From contig CM041465.1 in the NCBI GenBank assembly GCA_023213395.1, forward strand, positions 2,108,001 to 2,172,000: 64,000 bases of DNA, given 5' to 3'. This document shows, one piece after another, positions 21,620-34,064 of the stretch. Positions within the stretch are counted from its first letter, which is position 1. Every line of letters begins with the position of its first letter. The translations under genes were made by a program, and so were the position numbers. The notes under the pieces are model-generated. The model was not told where the DNA came from. It saw only the letters and a list, made by a program, of their open reading frames with translations, and did not search any database. Origin of the DNA: Cycas panzhihuaensis (taxonomy: Eukaryota > Cycadophyta).

Positions 21620-22330
21620 ATATATAGAATACTAAAAGGCCTACAAAAATATAAGGTCCAACTTTTATTAGTAGTATATGAAGATAGACATTTTAAAGTT
21701 TTTTGTTGACTGGGACACTTGTTAGTGTAACAGAATGGAAGCAATTTCATCGCTAAGACTTCCCTAGCCAAATTCCATTTCCAAATAGAAGTGGGAAGTG
21801 GCATCCATAGACTTCATCTTAGGTTTGCCCGAGTCAGATGGTAAGAATGAAAACTGTGTTGTTATAGATTGTTTAATTAAGTATACTCATTTTATTCCCA
21901 TAGCTAAAGTAGGATTCAATATTCCTAAAATTACTAAGTTATACTTCCAACATATCATCAAGTTGCATGGAATCTCACAATGCATTATATGTGTTAGGGA
22001 CTTTATATTCCAAAGCAATTTCTAGCAGGAACTCTTTACATTAGTATGGGTGATATTCAACAAGTACTACCTACCATCTTCAAATAGGTGGGTAGACAGA
22101 GGTCGTAAATAAATGTTTAGAAGGGTATTTGAGGATGTATATAGGGGTCAGACAAAGTAAATGGGTAGAATGGTTGCATTTGGTGGAGTATTAGTATAAC
22201 ATGATCTATCATCCAACCACCAAGATGACCTTGTTCAAAGCATTGTATGACTATGGACCTTAATCATTGATAGATTGGGTACTTCAAAATGGAAGGGTCT
22301 AATAACTATTAACACATTATAGGAGATATA
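21620..22330 (+). pseudogene. Gyp1: decayed gypsy integrase
   Basis: The core is readable at 21798-22025: VASIDFILGLPESDG (first catalytic Asp), CVVIDCLIKYTHFIPIAK, ITKLYFQHIIKLHGIS, and CVRDFIFQSNF, where the second Asp is kept in V-R-D. Beyond a stop, QELFTLVWVIFNKYYLPSS, then KGI..CI.G..SKWVEWLHLVEY-like and TKMTLFKALYDYGP-like segments follow. This is the standard Ty3/gypsy integrase layout with several stops. Confidence 0.85.
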
Positions 22331-22429
22331 AAATATTTTATCACTATTGAGGGATAATTCAATTGAGAATGTAAATGGGATGAAGCAACAAATAAACCAA
22401 CATAAGATTGAGTGAAAATTTGAAGTAAA

Positions 22430-22729
22430 AGATATGGTATTTGTTTATTGTAGCTATACAAGCAATTGACATTAAATAAAAAGGAGAGGGAAAATTTTCA
22501 ACTAAGCTACTATGGGCCATATAAAGTAAGGGACGAGATTAGAGAAGCAACCTGTGCATTAGACATTCCCAGTAAAGGAATGCTACATGATATCTTCCAC
22601 GTCATCCCTAGAGAAAATGTTAGGAGTGCATGTGTTCCTATAAACAAAGTTTCCTATAACAAATTAAAAAGGGAAGATGGTTTTATAGCTCGAGGGTATA
22701 ATCAAGGAGACAAAGATGCTAAGGAATAG
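22430..22729 (+). pseudogene. Gyp1: integrase C-terminal region
   Basis: A stretch of 87 open codons (22466-22729) reads LNKKERENFQLSYYGPYKVR, then EIREATCALDIPSKGMLHD and IFHVIPRENVR. It matches the C-terminal part of gypsy integrase (KL.PR..GPY.V...I...AY.L.LP....IH.VFHVS.L), which in chromovirus-type elements leads into a chromodomain. I do not see a chromodomain. The actual polyprotein would enter from upstream. Confidence 0.75.
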
Positions 22730-23189
22730 GTAATAAGGCAATTGAAGGTAAAGTGTAATGGCTTACTCATGGAGGATGTAGTATGGGAGCCAAAAGACTT
22801 CTTAGAGAGGTATTTAGGCTTGAAGACATTGCAAACCAAAGGAGTATCAAGAACCATATGAAGTAAGAGGTAGAAGTAAAGAAGATTGCATTAGAGAATC
22901 CCATAAATGGAAGGGCGTGAAGGACCAAAAAAGGAAAAAGAAGAAAGCAAGCCCCCATTCTTACTTATAGTTTTTGTTAAGTAATGTTATGTAGTGTGTA
23001 GGTTACAACTATATTTTGTGATTTAGAGGTTTATGGTTTGACACTCACTATAAATAGCCTTTTGTAATATTCTAAATTATGTACTAAGACATCCCTAAAG
23101 GTGAACCATCCTAGTACTACTTCAAGTTGATCACACTTAATTTAAATTTCTTTTTGCTAACTTTGGACAAAGCTTTTTAAGAGGGATGG
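22730..23189 (+). other. Gyp1 3' non-coding region
   Basis: No coding signal. A purine-rich aagagggatgg at about 23180 just before tgttgtgt could be the polypurine tract in front of the 3' LTR. Confidence 0.4.
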
Positions 23190-23547
23190 TATGTTGTGTA
23201 CCTAAACATAACACATTGTTTGAAGTATGTTGTGGTCTATTTTGTCTCTAGGCTTAGGGTCTATGCATTAGTTTGATAGGAGAGGGGTGGGATTAATATT
23301 ATCTTATGCTATTTTTTATTACTTTAGGTTAATGAATAATTATATAATAGGGTAATTAAGGTTCCTTCTCCTTTAGAGGATGAATTGAGGAAAAACCTTA
23401 ACTAATGCCTTCTTTTATCATTTGTGAAATAAATCCAATACAAGGATTCACCATTGGGTGTGATTTCTTGTGTGTTTTCCATTGTATTTACAAGTATAGG
23501 TCTAACTTAGTCTATAATGGCCCTAACTATTACATTCTTTGAACTTC
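23190..23547 (+). repeat. Gyp1 putative 3' LTR
   Basis: Starts tgttgtgtacc after a purine-rich tract. Its part 23301-23547 aligns with 9796-10046. The first 110 bp have no visible counterpart at the 5' end, so the 5' LTR was truncated or is diverged there. Confidence 0.55.
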
Positions 23548-23589
23548 CTTTGTTTGTATTTATAGGTTATGTCCTATTCTCTTTCACAA

Positions 23590-24900
23590 ATACTGTAGAA
23601 GATCACTAATGACTTGGATCTTATCACTTAGGGAATCTATATCCTTGTATATCTTTCCTAGGCATGGAGTATCTACATCAGTAAATCAAAGTCTATTCAT
23701 AATGGGCTCCAAAAACTTTAATAATAACTTGATATCTACCCAAAATGTAGTGTTTATAATTAGATGTCTAATGTGCATTACTCAAAAGTTGGTTGTTTCT
23801 ACACATTTCATTATCTATTAAAATTGGTATGCCACAATGTCACCATCATCTCTATAAATCATTATAAAAGAATAAAGTAAGAAGTAAATTGAGTATTTAT
23901 TAGTTTGACTAACTCCACATGCGTATGCATGCAATAGGGCATCTATTTGGTGGTGGTTGCACATAAATATTTAAATGGCCTTTTTATCTAAAATTATTTT
24001 GGCTATTTGATGAATTCAACCAATATCTTTTATAATATTATTTAATGTATGTACATAATAAGGAATCTAAAAAATATAGTGGTATCTAACATGTATTAAC
24101 TCATTTGCAACTTTATATGTTAAAGAAATATCTATGAGAATTTGCATGACCTTAGCATATTTAACCTTATTGATCATTGAAGATAATACCTTGGCCTATA
24201 ATTCTGCATCATTCCCTTGCCTTGAAAAATCCATAATATTAAAAAACAGGAGCTAGTAAGAGAAGAGACAATGATGTTCAATAAAGGATATTTGTATGAA
24301 TCAATCCAATTGTCCATAATGATAGTATAGCCATTAAGGGCTCGTGTACTAATACTTGGTTCCACCATCATATGGACACAATACTTTATATCCTCCATCA
24401 AATTGGTATAAATCTTCCCAAATGTAAGAGGCACATATCCTATAGGCCATTATTAATTACATGAGCTATCTTTTTGAAACATGGGAAATATGCAATATTA
24501 GACAAGATCTTTCGTGCATACAAGCAATTTGAAATAGTATAATATACCTCATCTCTAACCTCTATATCAAATGTCTACTATATAGGATTGATTGCAGGTG
24601 GTATATACCTCTTTTGCCTAGATGATTTTGGAGGTGACTATACAAAAGATGAAGTTAATATAGTGGTTGGAGGAGAAACTGAAGAATGCCCATTCTAAAA
24701 AGAAGTAGATAAGGAGGTTCTTATGGATATGTTATTGGCTCTCATTTACTTCGCAATAGAAATTTAATACTAGGCATCATCTGTTGCACTATAAATTTGA
24801 ACTTTATACCTCTTTAAATTATACCAACGGGCATTTTAACCCTACGGTATAAGACTGTGAATAGAGAATAGTAAAAAAAAATCTATTAAATTTTATAAGC
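23590..24900 (-). pseudogene. hAT-family transposase pseudogene (DUF659 region)
   Basis: On the minus strand, ILSNIAYFPCFKKIAHVINN (about 24510-24450), PLTFGKIYTNLMEDIKYCVH (from 24434), the signature GYTIIMDNWIDSYKYPLLNI (in the family: G..I..DGWTD.....L.N), IILDKKAIWIF-like sequence, TTFWVDIKLLLKFLEPIM (about 23740) and FTDVDTPCLGKIYKDIDS (about 23650) follow the order of plant hAT-like DUF659 transposases, which cut and paste DNA transposons in the nucleus. The longest clean frame is 24174-24434. A BED zinc finger would lie near 24650-24850, but its cysteines are not convincing. Stops and frame changes are frequent and no terminal inverted repeats were found. Confidence 0.75.
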
Positions 24901-27888
24901 GTAACCTCCTCTTATTGTTTCTTATTTGCATAATGGTGACATACTTTTGTAAAGGACATTTTGCAAAGCTAGGTCCACTCTCTATACCCTCCATGATGCT
25001 ATGCTTCTCATATTTGTATGTTAGATTTTTGTTCCACAAATAATTCCTCTCAAGTTCTTTTCAAATCTAAATCATCAAAAAAGAATTTGCTCAAATGGCC
25101 TCCCAAACCCTAAAAGTGGGTTTATATATCTCAATTCCATTTTAAAATAGTTAATTGGACTTTGGAGACCATAAATAAGAATGCATCCATGAATACACAT
25201 ATACGCAAGTTCCTTGTGATGGTTCACACAATTGAATTAGGTCTACCTATGAGGCTTCAATCCTAGAAACCATGTCCAGTGGGGTTTGGCTTGGTTGAAC
25301 CCAGTATAAGGAATAAGTAAATATGAACGTAAACCACTAGACTGAATGCAAATTCAAATCAACCTCACACACTATACTAATAAGGTGCATGAATATGATA
25401 ATACTAAGCTTATGCATAGAGAGTTTCATGGAGAAGTTTAAGTAATGGCTCTTATTAACATATGAATAAAGGGACTTCAAAGTTATGGAAATTATAAAGA
25501 AACATCATAAGAATCCAAACTTTGTTGTCGATCAAGTTTCAAGCATATTTGAAAACAATGAATATGTATGATGAAAGGAATTATGGGAAATGCATAAAAA
25601 TGAGTTAACTCATATTTAAAATCAAGTGGGCTTTGAGGGCCCTGCTTAAGATAGTTTAAAATCTCTATTATCTTTCACAATAATTAGATTAGGAGATATC
25701 ATTGGAAGCTTATCAATAATATAAACACTATCTCTAAAACTAAATTATTTTAATAAATGAGAATGTTACACAAGCCCTTTTTGTGGCAAACTAAGAGTTT
25801 AAAAATGAAATAACTAAATAATTTTGAAAGTATATCACAAAAAACACCAATCATTATTAACATTCATTTAAAATTTTCAATCATGTACTAATAGAAGAAA
25901 ACTCTCTCTCTCTCTATATATTTAGATAACTTTGAGAAACATAAAGAAGATTAGATGATTGAAGGAAATGTAATCTTAATGTAAGGATAGAAAGTGACCC
26001 ATCAAATGATAAAAGAAGGAGAAAAAAGGGTCTAAATGTTGGAGATATTATTTAATGGAATAAAAGAATAGAAGATTAACTATAAAGAATATCAAATGAA
26101 TAAGAGCAAAAAATCTTAAGGAAAATTAAGAACTATAATCAAATGTTGGTAATAACATGCTTCTTGCATAAACAAGAATAATTATTAAGTACATAAATTA
26201 AAATTACTTATGGAGTGCATTAAATATAAAAGAAATGGGTCAAACCATGGACATGAAGATGCAAAATATAAGTAAATATCAGACTTTATTAAGAGTAAAG
26301 AGTGTTGATTAGAAGATCGTTAATGAAAAATGATAATAATCAATCCATATTAACATTGATTAAAATGAATATATGAGATTTAGGTGGAAAAGACCATAAG
26401 AAATCATAGTGGTATACTCAAAGCCAATTATAAAATCAATCATTTTCAAGATTACTATAATATTAATGTTTAAATTTTGTTAAGTTGTTCATTATGATAA
26501 TTTATTTATATTATGAATAATCTCCAAATTGTGAAGAGAAATTTGAATGAAAACTACATGGAAATACTTGGGATTCTATGTGGAAAAAGAAGAAAAAAAA
26601 TTAATACTTACAACTCTCAATGATTATAAGAAATAATTTTAAGTGGAAAGTGCCATGGAAGCTTCTATGGATATGCCTTCAAAAGGAGCACACCACAAAA
26701 TCATCATCTAGAAATTGTGGAGTTTCCATATTAAGCAAAGTGTTAGCAACAACATATGAAATCCCCATAGAATTTTAGGAATTCACTGTTGTTAGTGAAA
26801 GGAATAACTAATTAAAGCATACTTAGCAAAATATTTTAGGGACCATTGAAATTATACTTCAAAGGTGAAGCATGTTGCAACATATACATTGTAATGAGCT
26901 TTTTTATAATGAAACAAGGCTTAAAAGGATTAGAGGATAAGAAAAATAAATATTACTAATTAAAATTAATTATGATTAATTAAGGTTAGTTTTTAGTGTG
27001 AGTGTTGTGACCATTGGTTGGGTGCATGACTTTTAGGTTGAAAGTATACATATAGAATATTCCACAAGAAGCTACAAATCTCAATAATATTAGGTTTTAT
27101 CAAACTTTCTCTATGTTACATAAAATTCATTCATGAAATAAAATAAGAATAATTTTCAACATCAGAACTTTCTTCTTTGTTAATTCAACAACAATAATTT
27201 CTATCAATGTATGCTCTTGAATATCACCTAATTACATACTTATGCAAAGTCATTGTCTCCTTAAAACCTAATTAATCTCACCCAATATAAAGTATTAAAA
27301 TAATATTCTATTTGCTAATAAATATATAAGAGTTGAATTATAGTTCTCAAAATCAAGCATAAGATGAAGAAATGGGATTTTTATAAGTTGTTGGTTGATA
27401 TTAGCTCATTTCAATATTGGTTAAGTTTGTAGCTAATATTAATGTCATCATTCTCTCTTATAATTTTGCTTGAAGTGCTAGTTAATGGGTTATACTTGTG
27501 ACTTATTGTTCGCTTAGGTGTTCATTATTAGTTAGGTGTTAGGATTACCCACATCAACCTCATCTTTGATTGCTTGACTTAGGTTTTTATCAATTTATGT
27601 TGATGTTACCATATTACTTATCATTATTATTCATATAAAAAACAACCACATTCATTATTCCATAGGTTATAATGAACTTAAATAAATTAATGATAAAGCA
27701 CACATGACATGGTTATACACATCACCATTCGAATAGCACATCAATAAAAAATATTTCTATCAAACCATATATCTAATTTTCAAACAATATATTGTTGCTT
27801 ATTGACACTCAGTAATGTATTTTTGGACTTTTATGCCTTTATTGTGCATGGTGCAGATCATGAAGCCCATTTGTATCTATATATCTAT

Positions 27889-27890
<2 letters not shown>
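24901..27890. other. AT-rich spacer, nothing recognised
   Basis: No coding, LTR or RNA signal that I can support. Open frames here are short, hydrophobic and unlike known proteins. Confidence 0.4.
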
Positions 27891-27933
<43 letters not shown>

Positions 27934-27977
27934 TATGTGTGTGTATGTACACGCACACATGTTTGTGTGTGTGTAGG
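27891..27977. repeat. (AC)20 microsatellite followed by GT-rich arm
   Basis: A perfect (AC)20 run at 27891-27930 is followed directly by a GT-rich imperfect arm with gtgtatgtgtgtg and tgtgtgtgtgtag. The two arms can pair, so this is a microsatellite with an inverted-repeat character. Confidence 0.95.
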
Positions 27978-30096
27978 TAGATAGATGAATATATAATATT
28001 TTTTAATATAAATTTTAGTGTTTGGCACCTTTTTTGTATTAACACTTGGTTACTTGTAAGATTTACATGACCACAAGGCCAACTAATGCACACCATTTTA
28101 TTCATGTCTAAATAACATTAATTTTAATGCAAATGTGACTTTTTCTAGAGACTTAGTTGGGGGGATATTAAAGGGACTAGACTTGGTGTATAAATGGCTT
28201 ACATTTACATCAACTTACTACTATTTCTATTTATTATATCTATTCATTATCTAAGTGAATTTGTGAATAGGATGTGGAGAAGGCAATACTAAAAGTGGAG
28301 AGAATATAAGAAGATTGTAAGCAATTCTTCATTAGTAGGAACATGTGGCAAGTAAGTGGCAACTCATCCCTTCTCCTCATAAATAATATGAATACTAATA
28401 AGAAGTTGATTTGTATACTTTCATGTGTCTATATTGTTATTTAGTCCTCATTCACTTGAGTGTAAGAAATATATAGTGTATCTCTCTTAAGTTCCTTCTT
28501 CTAGCATTATTCTCAACATATGTCGGTAGACTTAATGAGAAATTAACTAATTTAATAAGCCATTAACTTTGGCCAATTAGGTGGAAAGTTCTTGCTTGAA
28601 TAATATAATGAACCTTAATTAGAAATTAAGTTGCCTTTATTGAACTAGTTAATGGGTACATATATAATGGGAAAAAGGCAAGAAAAAATAGGATGATTAT
28701 TACTTTTTAAAAAAATTATTTTCTCTTAGTAATTCATCGATTTGTATATTTTATTATTCGAGCTTGCTAGACTACTTGGGCTCATCCCAAAGTAATATCA
28801 TAGCTTTACTATTATATTTGTACCTATATGTGCTTGTATATTTTTTATACTAATATTTATATTCAACCCTCATTTTCCCATTCATGAACCTTTGATAATG
28901 TCTAGATTTTACCTTTAACCTACTACATTCAAACCCCAATGGTATGAATCAATTACTTTTCCTTCTACCTTTGTACATCCTCTTATCCCCTATTATATTA
29001 TTTTTTTCCCCTATAAATTTATTATATGCATTTTCTCTATGCATATGCATCTTTCTCTATGTATTTTTTCTATATAATTATGCCTATCTCTATATTGGAG
29101 TGGCCTATATATACCTACAATGCCTAGTAGCTACAACTAGAGATTCTTGGTAATAAGTAAGGCACTCTTTTACCATAATTACTTATCATTTAAATGCTTT
29201 ATCTTTAAGGTTTGACATGTACATTTTTTCCATAGCCACTTCTTAGTATTTAAATACTTTGGCTTTAGTATTTGGTATATGTATTTCTTATGTGGCTACT
29301 TCTTAGCATTTGAATGTTTTGCTTTAATAAATGGAATATGTATTCATTAATGACATTTACCTTTGTATATTTAGAGTTGTATCTCCATATTCTTCTTGGT
29401 GCCTATAGTGAGTCCTTTTGAGAGTGGATCCAAAGTGTTTGACATTTCGTAATTGTTCACTTAGAATTTTGGCATATTCCAAATGAATTGGCTCTCTTGC
29501 GGGAGAGGGGATGTGAAGGGGAAGGACCAAACATAAGTGTTATAAATATTCTTCTAGGGCTCAAGAAGAGAGGAACACCATAGGTGTTGATAATTAATAT
29601 TTATTTATGGCTCACAACTTTAAGTCATAAGCCTCCCCTTTACGTTTTATATTTTATTAGCATTAGATTACTTTAATATTTATGTGAGTGATGAGTCATT
29701 GGGAGTTACAATTCTCACATAAAATGTGTTGCTTAGTTAGAATTTAGATTCTATCTTAGAATTATATTTACGAATATATAGTGCATTATAAAATTTAATG
29801 AGAGATGACTTTAGTTTGAGATTTTATCAATTACATGAAATTAAAATTTTATATTAATTATGTACTTAATCTTGCTTTAGTTAGATCTCCATTATTGATA
29901 TTTTAACAAATTTCCATGATATTAGAAAAGATTATAGGGGTTTATCAACTATAATTATTGATGGATATGAGATTTTAACATGTAATTCTATTTATTAGGT
30001 TGATAAATTTAAATTTTAAAACAAATTTAGGATGCATGTTGTAGGGATTTATTGAAGTAGGTGTGTAGGTTTATAAGAATTCAAGCATAGATGTTC
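27978..30096. other. AT-rich spacer, nothing recognised
   Basis: No gene or element seen. A 69-codon frame at 28944-29153 is a low-complexity hydrophobic translation and is not supported. Confidence 0.4.
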
Positions 30097-30101
30097 CCCT
30101 A
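30097..30101. repeat. Lard1 target site duplication, left copy (cccta)
   Basis: Identical to 40965-40969, immediately outside the far LTR almost 11 kb away. Confidence 0.85.
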
Positions 30102-30413
30102 TGTTAGAAAACACAACTGAAGCAAACAAGGTTGACATGATCTTTCATATCAAACAGATAACAAGCAGAAGCAGATCGCACAGGACATCAGATTGCCATG
30201 GGAAACCATTACAGCTAAAAACCCACAAATGAATAATATTCACATTATGATAAAATGATATTTAATAAAAGTGGACTTTGATCTATATTTATAGATCTAA
30301 AGTACCAAATATAATTACAATTACATCCACCGTTTCACTACACTCAAGAATATACCTCCACATAAATAGGCATAAAAATAGGGAGGCCCACTTTACATTC
30401 ACATATTTTAACA
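30102..30413 (-). repeat. Lard1 3' LTR
   Basis: On the minus strand it begins tgttaaaata (30413) and ends ttctaaca (30102). It carries the 'gattgcc.tgggaaacc' block also found in the right copy. Confidence 0.85.
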
Positions 30414-30425
30414 TCCTCTTTTAAT
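30414..30425 (-). promoter_or_regulatory. Lard1 polypurine tract
   Basis: On the minus strand attaaaagagga, immediately upstream of the 3' LTR. Confidence 0.65.
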
Positions 30426-33425
30426 GTAAATGTGGGGAAATAAGGATTATTATTGGGAATAAATCCCCTTCGAAGGATAACCTTACCTAACCCAATATGC
30501 ACGAACACCGATGTAGCGATCTTCAGTCAAATGTAATGGTTCCATGCCTTGTATGTGCTTGATTATTTGGAAATGCTCCAACAAACATGCAACCATATAA
30601 CTCTTCTTTGCACCTGACACTTTGTCCATTCAACTCAGCCATATTCCTTTGACTAAACCAAGAGGTTGAGCCACTTAAGTCATGTGAATTGCCTCTTCAA
30701 GTCAATGTTAAGGAACATTAATATGATATGATACCCAACTATCTGAAGCTGCTAAAGTAAGGCTCAAATGGACCAAAAACAACATAGAGACTAGTATAAA
30801 TATCTCATTATACCTCAATCCTTCTTCTCGCTAGAGATCACTTGTGTAACAAGCTTACTAACTTATAAACTGACCAGGTACTTGCTTCAATACAACTCTC
30901 CATCGTGAATCTGTACTCACTGGAACATTGGTATATATCTCAAGCTTTGAATGGCATGTTGATCCATGATCTTCCATCATCTTGCAGGTCTTCAATTGTT
31001 AATGGAAAATGGGGTTGCAATCCATATCTCATCATCTAATATCTCCTCATCATCAATCTGTCACTAGTTTTTACTTTCGTCTCAAGCATAATGTTAGGCA
31101 AACAAACCTCCACACCTATTGAATAACGACTTGGAAAAGTGAAGTAATGAAGGATGAAACTTATAACCAAATAACACTCAACATGATATGTCCACAACTT
31201 TTGAATTAACATCTAGACTAATCGCAATGCATTTCCCATATAGATCACACTGTTTGTAAGCTAAACAACTGATATGCTTCAAATGCTTGCAATCCTAGTG
31301 CTATAATCTTTGTCTAAGATGTGTGCACTCCAATGCACCAAAGGAAACAAATGAAAGACTTCTGACTTGGTCCAAACACAAAACATAAGGGGAATATATG
31401 CCACAAATAGTCACAACAGGAGTATCCATACCTGTCCGCTATAGCTTCTGCCATCAAACCATGGGAGGCAAACCAAAACAAGCACTGGCCTCACCATCTA
31501 TATCATGATATTCACCTATAATGCAACCTTATAGGCCAACTATATATACCATAAAAAAGGTATAACTAATTTTAAGGCATCTTGTCTTAGACCTTTCCAT
31601 TCTCACTTTAACTTTCATTAAATACTATGTCTCAGTTCCACATTAGACTTGTTTAGATATGCACCCATATTGAACCAGTATTAATTTAGGCCACAAACCT
31701 CATGCTATCATTAGTCCAACTAGTAAAGTATAACGGTCCAAAATGACAATCATACAAGCAAATTCTAAACTTCATCACCTCATACACATCTGATACAACT
31801 GAACTCAAATATAAATTGAATAAACCACACTTATATCACTAAATAATCACATAAATATGAACTTTGTATAATGATCTATACCACACTCAAATAGTAATAG
31901 AGTTTTCATTAAATTACAATGAAGGTATCTCATACATGCTCATCTTCGCCTAAAGCTCATCCATTATTGCCCTCAATCTTGCTCTCAACCTGCTCATCAA
32001 ACTCACCCAATATCGCCCTGAAACTCTCCCTTAAAGAAAGTCCAAATCTCACCTTAAATTTGCCCTTAAAACACGCCCAAAACTTGCCCAACATCGCCTC
32101 ATCTCATCTACCCCATAAAGCTCCTTCATGTAAGGCATATTCTAAGGAGCACTAAGTCACCTTTAATTCACCCAACATATGCCCATCAACCTCTTTTATA
32201 TAGAAACACGTACAAAGAGCATTGTATCGCCAACTCACCTCACAAGCACACCTCATGTCACCCATCTTACTCTCCTATGTAACCACATATGAAAGAGAGC
32301 CATATTATCCTATATCATCAATATCACCTTAATATATCAACTCATATCATCACAAATCTTTAATTGCAAGGACTCCATAATAACAAGTGATTCAATATGT
32401 CAAACATAGGACATTACGATTAAAAACAACTTATATTTATCAAAGATACTTAATAAATAATAATATTAGAGGCGATAACCAAAAGTGACTTTGATCAAGA
32501 TATCAAAGTATAAAAAATAATCAAAATCAATAATGTATATCAAGGTATTATCAATGGGCATTGAATTAACATCGATGACTTTATATTAATACCAAATTAT
32601 ATTATATAACTTGATAGACATTGAAATATATCAAATGCCACTCATTGATATTAATATGGCAAAATGTAAAATCTGCATTTATCCATGGCAATCTTGGTGA
32701 TTGAATAATCAATCACATACTACACATAATAAAAAATGGCTACACAATAGGTTTGAGAGCATAGGTGAAGAAATATATATCCTTGATATATTTAAACTGA
32801 CGGCTATAACGACTTCATCCGGGCACGGGCCCATCATGCAGATAGTATAGACTACAAAAAATAGGGTGATACAAATGATGGAGGCTATAAATATTTACAT
32901 CTACATCTTAAATGAATCACACATAGGAGACAATAGATATATCATTATGACGGTGTCCACTTATTCATCCAGGTAGGGCAGAATATAATAATCGTGTAAA
33001 CTCAATACATAAAATGGCAACAGACTTCATTAATTTACATATACAACTAGGCAAAAATAATTATCATGGATGAGCTATGAATCTATAGTATTCGACCACT
33101 AGGCAGGGTAAAGACCGTCGAATGTCAACATGTAGATTAGGCAATCGTTGAAAAATATTCATGGGCGATCAGATGAATAACACGTGGTTGTTGTTATCAT
33201 TATTGGTGGCAACTATATATTAAAAATATCAATGCAATGGCATCAATATTATTATACAACAATGAATATATCAACATGACTATGATTTCATGATATACAC
33301 GCATGGTATCATTACGTTGTAATGATATACATATAATTTATAAACCAAGCAACTTTAGCAAAACCCCATAACGAATATTGTAGGAGTGCAATATTAATAT
33401 CATGGAGATTAATACGATCAATGTA
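30426..33425 (-). other. Lard1 internal region, left part
   Basis: About 3 kb with no recognisable coding on the minus strand. The part 31920-32160 is strikingly strand-asymmetric (C-rich on plus, G-rich in element sense), with degenerate repeats around cccaacatcgcc and cccaatatcgccc. A 78-codon plus-strand frame at 31919-32155 results from this composition and is not taken as a gene. Confidence 0.5.
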
Positions 33426-33430
33426 ACACA

Positions 33431-33742
33431 TGAAAGAGGTTAATGTATCAAGGTCATTTGTGTAGATTAATTATGTGACCTTAGGATATATTATTAGCAT
33501 TAGTCTCTTAATGAAATATACTTTATATACATTTAGATGTAATTTCGGGTTCATGTCATTAGGCAGGAAAATCCTAACCCTAATGGTCACCCTCAATAAT
33601 AAAAGGTGAACATTCAAGGAGGGAGTCATTATTCATTCTCACCTCCAAGCTTGCTCTCATATCTTGTTTCATCTTCTTTTTCATTCTCCATTTCCATTGT
33701 GTGCATGTGAGTGATTTATCTCCTAGATCCATCAGTCCTTCA
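33431..33742 (+). repeat. Solo LTR of the Cop6/Cop7 subfamily
   Basis: A 312-bp copy, starting tgaaagagg and ending ccttca, closely similar to the LTRs at 57553-57864 (+), 49838-50148 and 57039-57349 (-). No internal element sequence follows on either side, so it is a solo LTR left by LTR-LTR recombination. The flanks are acaca (33426-33430) and acgta (33743-33747), which could be one duplication with two transitions. It sits inside Lard1. Confidence 0.85.
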
Positions 33743-33747
33743 ACGTA

Positions 33748-33752
33748 ATGAC
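33748..33752. repeat. Cop3 target site duplication, left copy (atgac)
   Basis: Matches ttgac at 40087-40091 at four of five bases. Confidence 0.7.
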
Positions 33753-34050
33753 TGAAAAGGGTTAATAACATAAGGTCATTACATTAGTTGATTATTTCGA
33801 AAAGGGGTCTAAAGTGAACTTTAAATTAGATCACTTAAGTGAAATACACTTTCATGTGTATTATGTATAATTTCATTTCACCTAACTCTAATGCTCCCTC
33901 TCTCAATATAAAAGCAAAAGCTCAATGGAGGAGATTCATTCTTACCTCCCCATTTTGTGAGAGTTACTTTCTTTCTCTCAAGTCTCTCTTGCTCCCATGT
34001 TTGCCTTTGTGTTTAGTACATGGAGATGAAGGATAGATCCACTCTTTTCA
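33753..34050 (+). repeat. Cop3 5' LTR
   Basis: TG...CA, 298 bp, with TATA box tataaaag at 33907-33914. Confidence 0.95.
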
Positions 34051-34052
34051 TG

Positions 34053-34064
34053 TGGTATTAGATC
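34053..34064 (+). promoter_or_regulatory. Cop3 primer binding site
   Basis: tggtattagatc, two changes from the initiator-Met complement seen intact in Cop2. Confidence 0.8.

Noticed and set aside
27839-28105. Cys/Val and His/Thr repeat proteins across the AC microsatellite
   Set aside because: Direct translation of the dinucleotide repeat on both strands.
28944-29153. Possible small membrane protein
   Set aside because: Low-complexity T-rich DNA translates to hydrophobic residues; there is no conserved motif or context.
31919-32155. Ser/Pro/Leu-rich 78-codon frame on the plus strand inside Lard1
   Set aside because: Composition effect of a C-rich stretch, opposite to the element's orientation and without conserved partners in this window.
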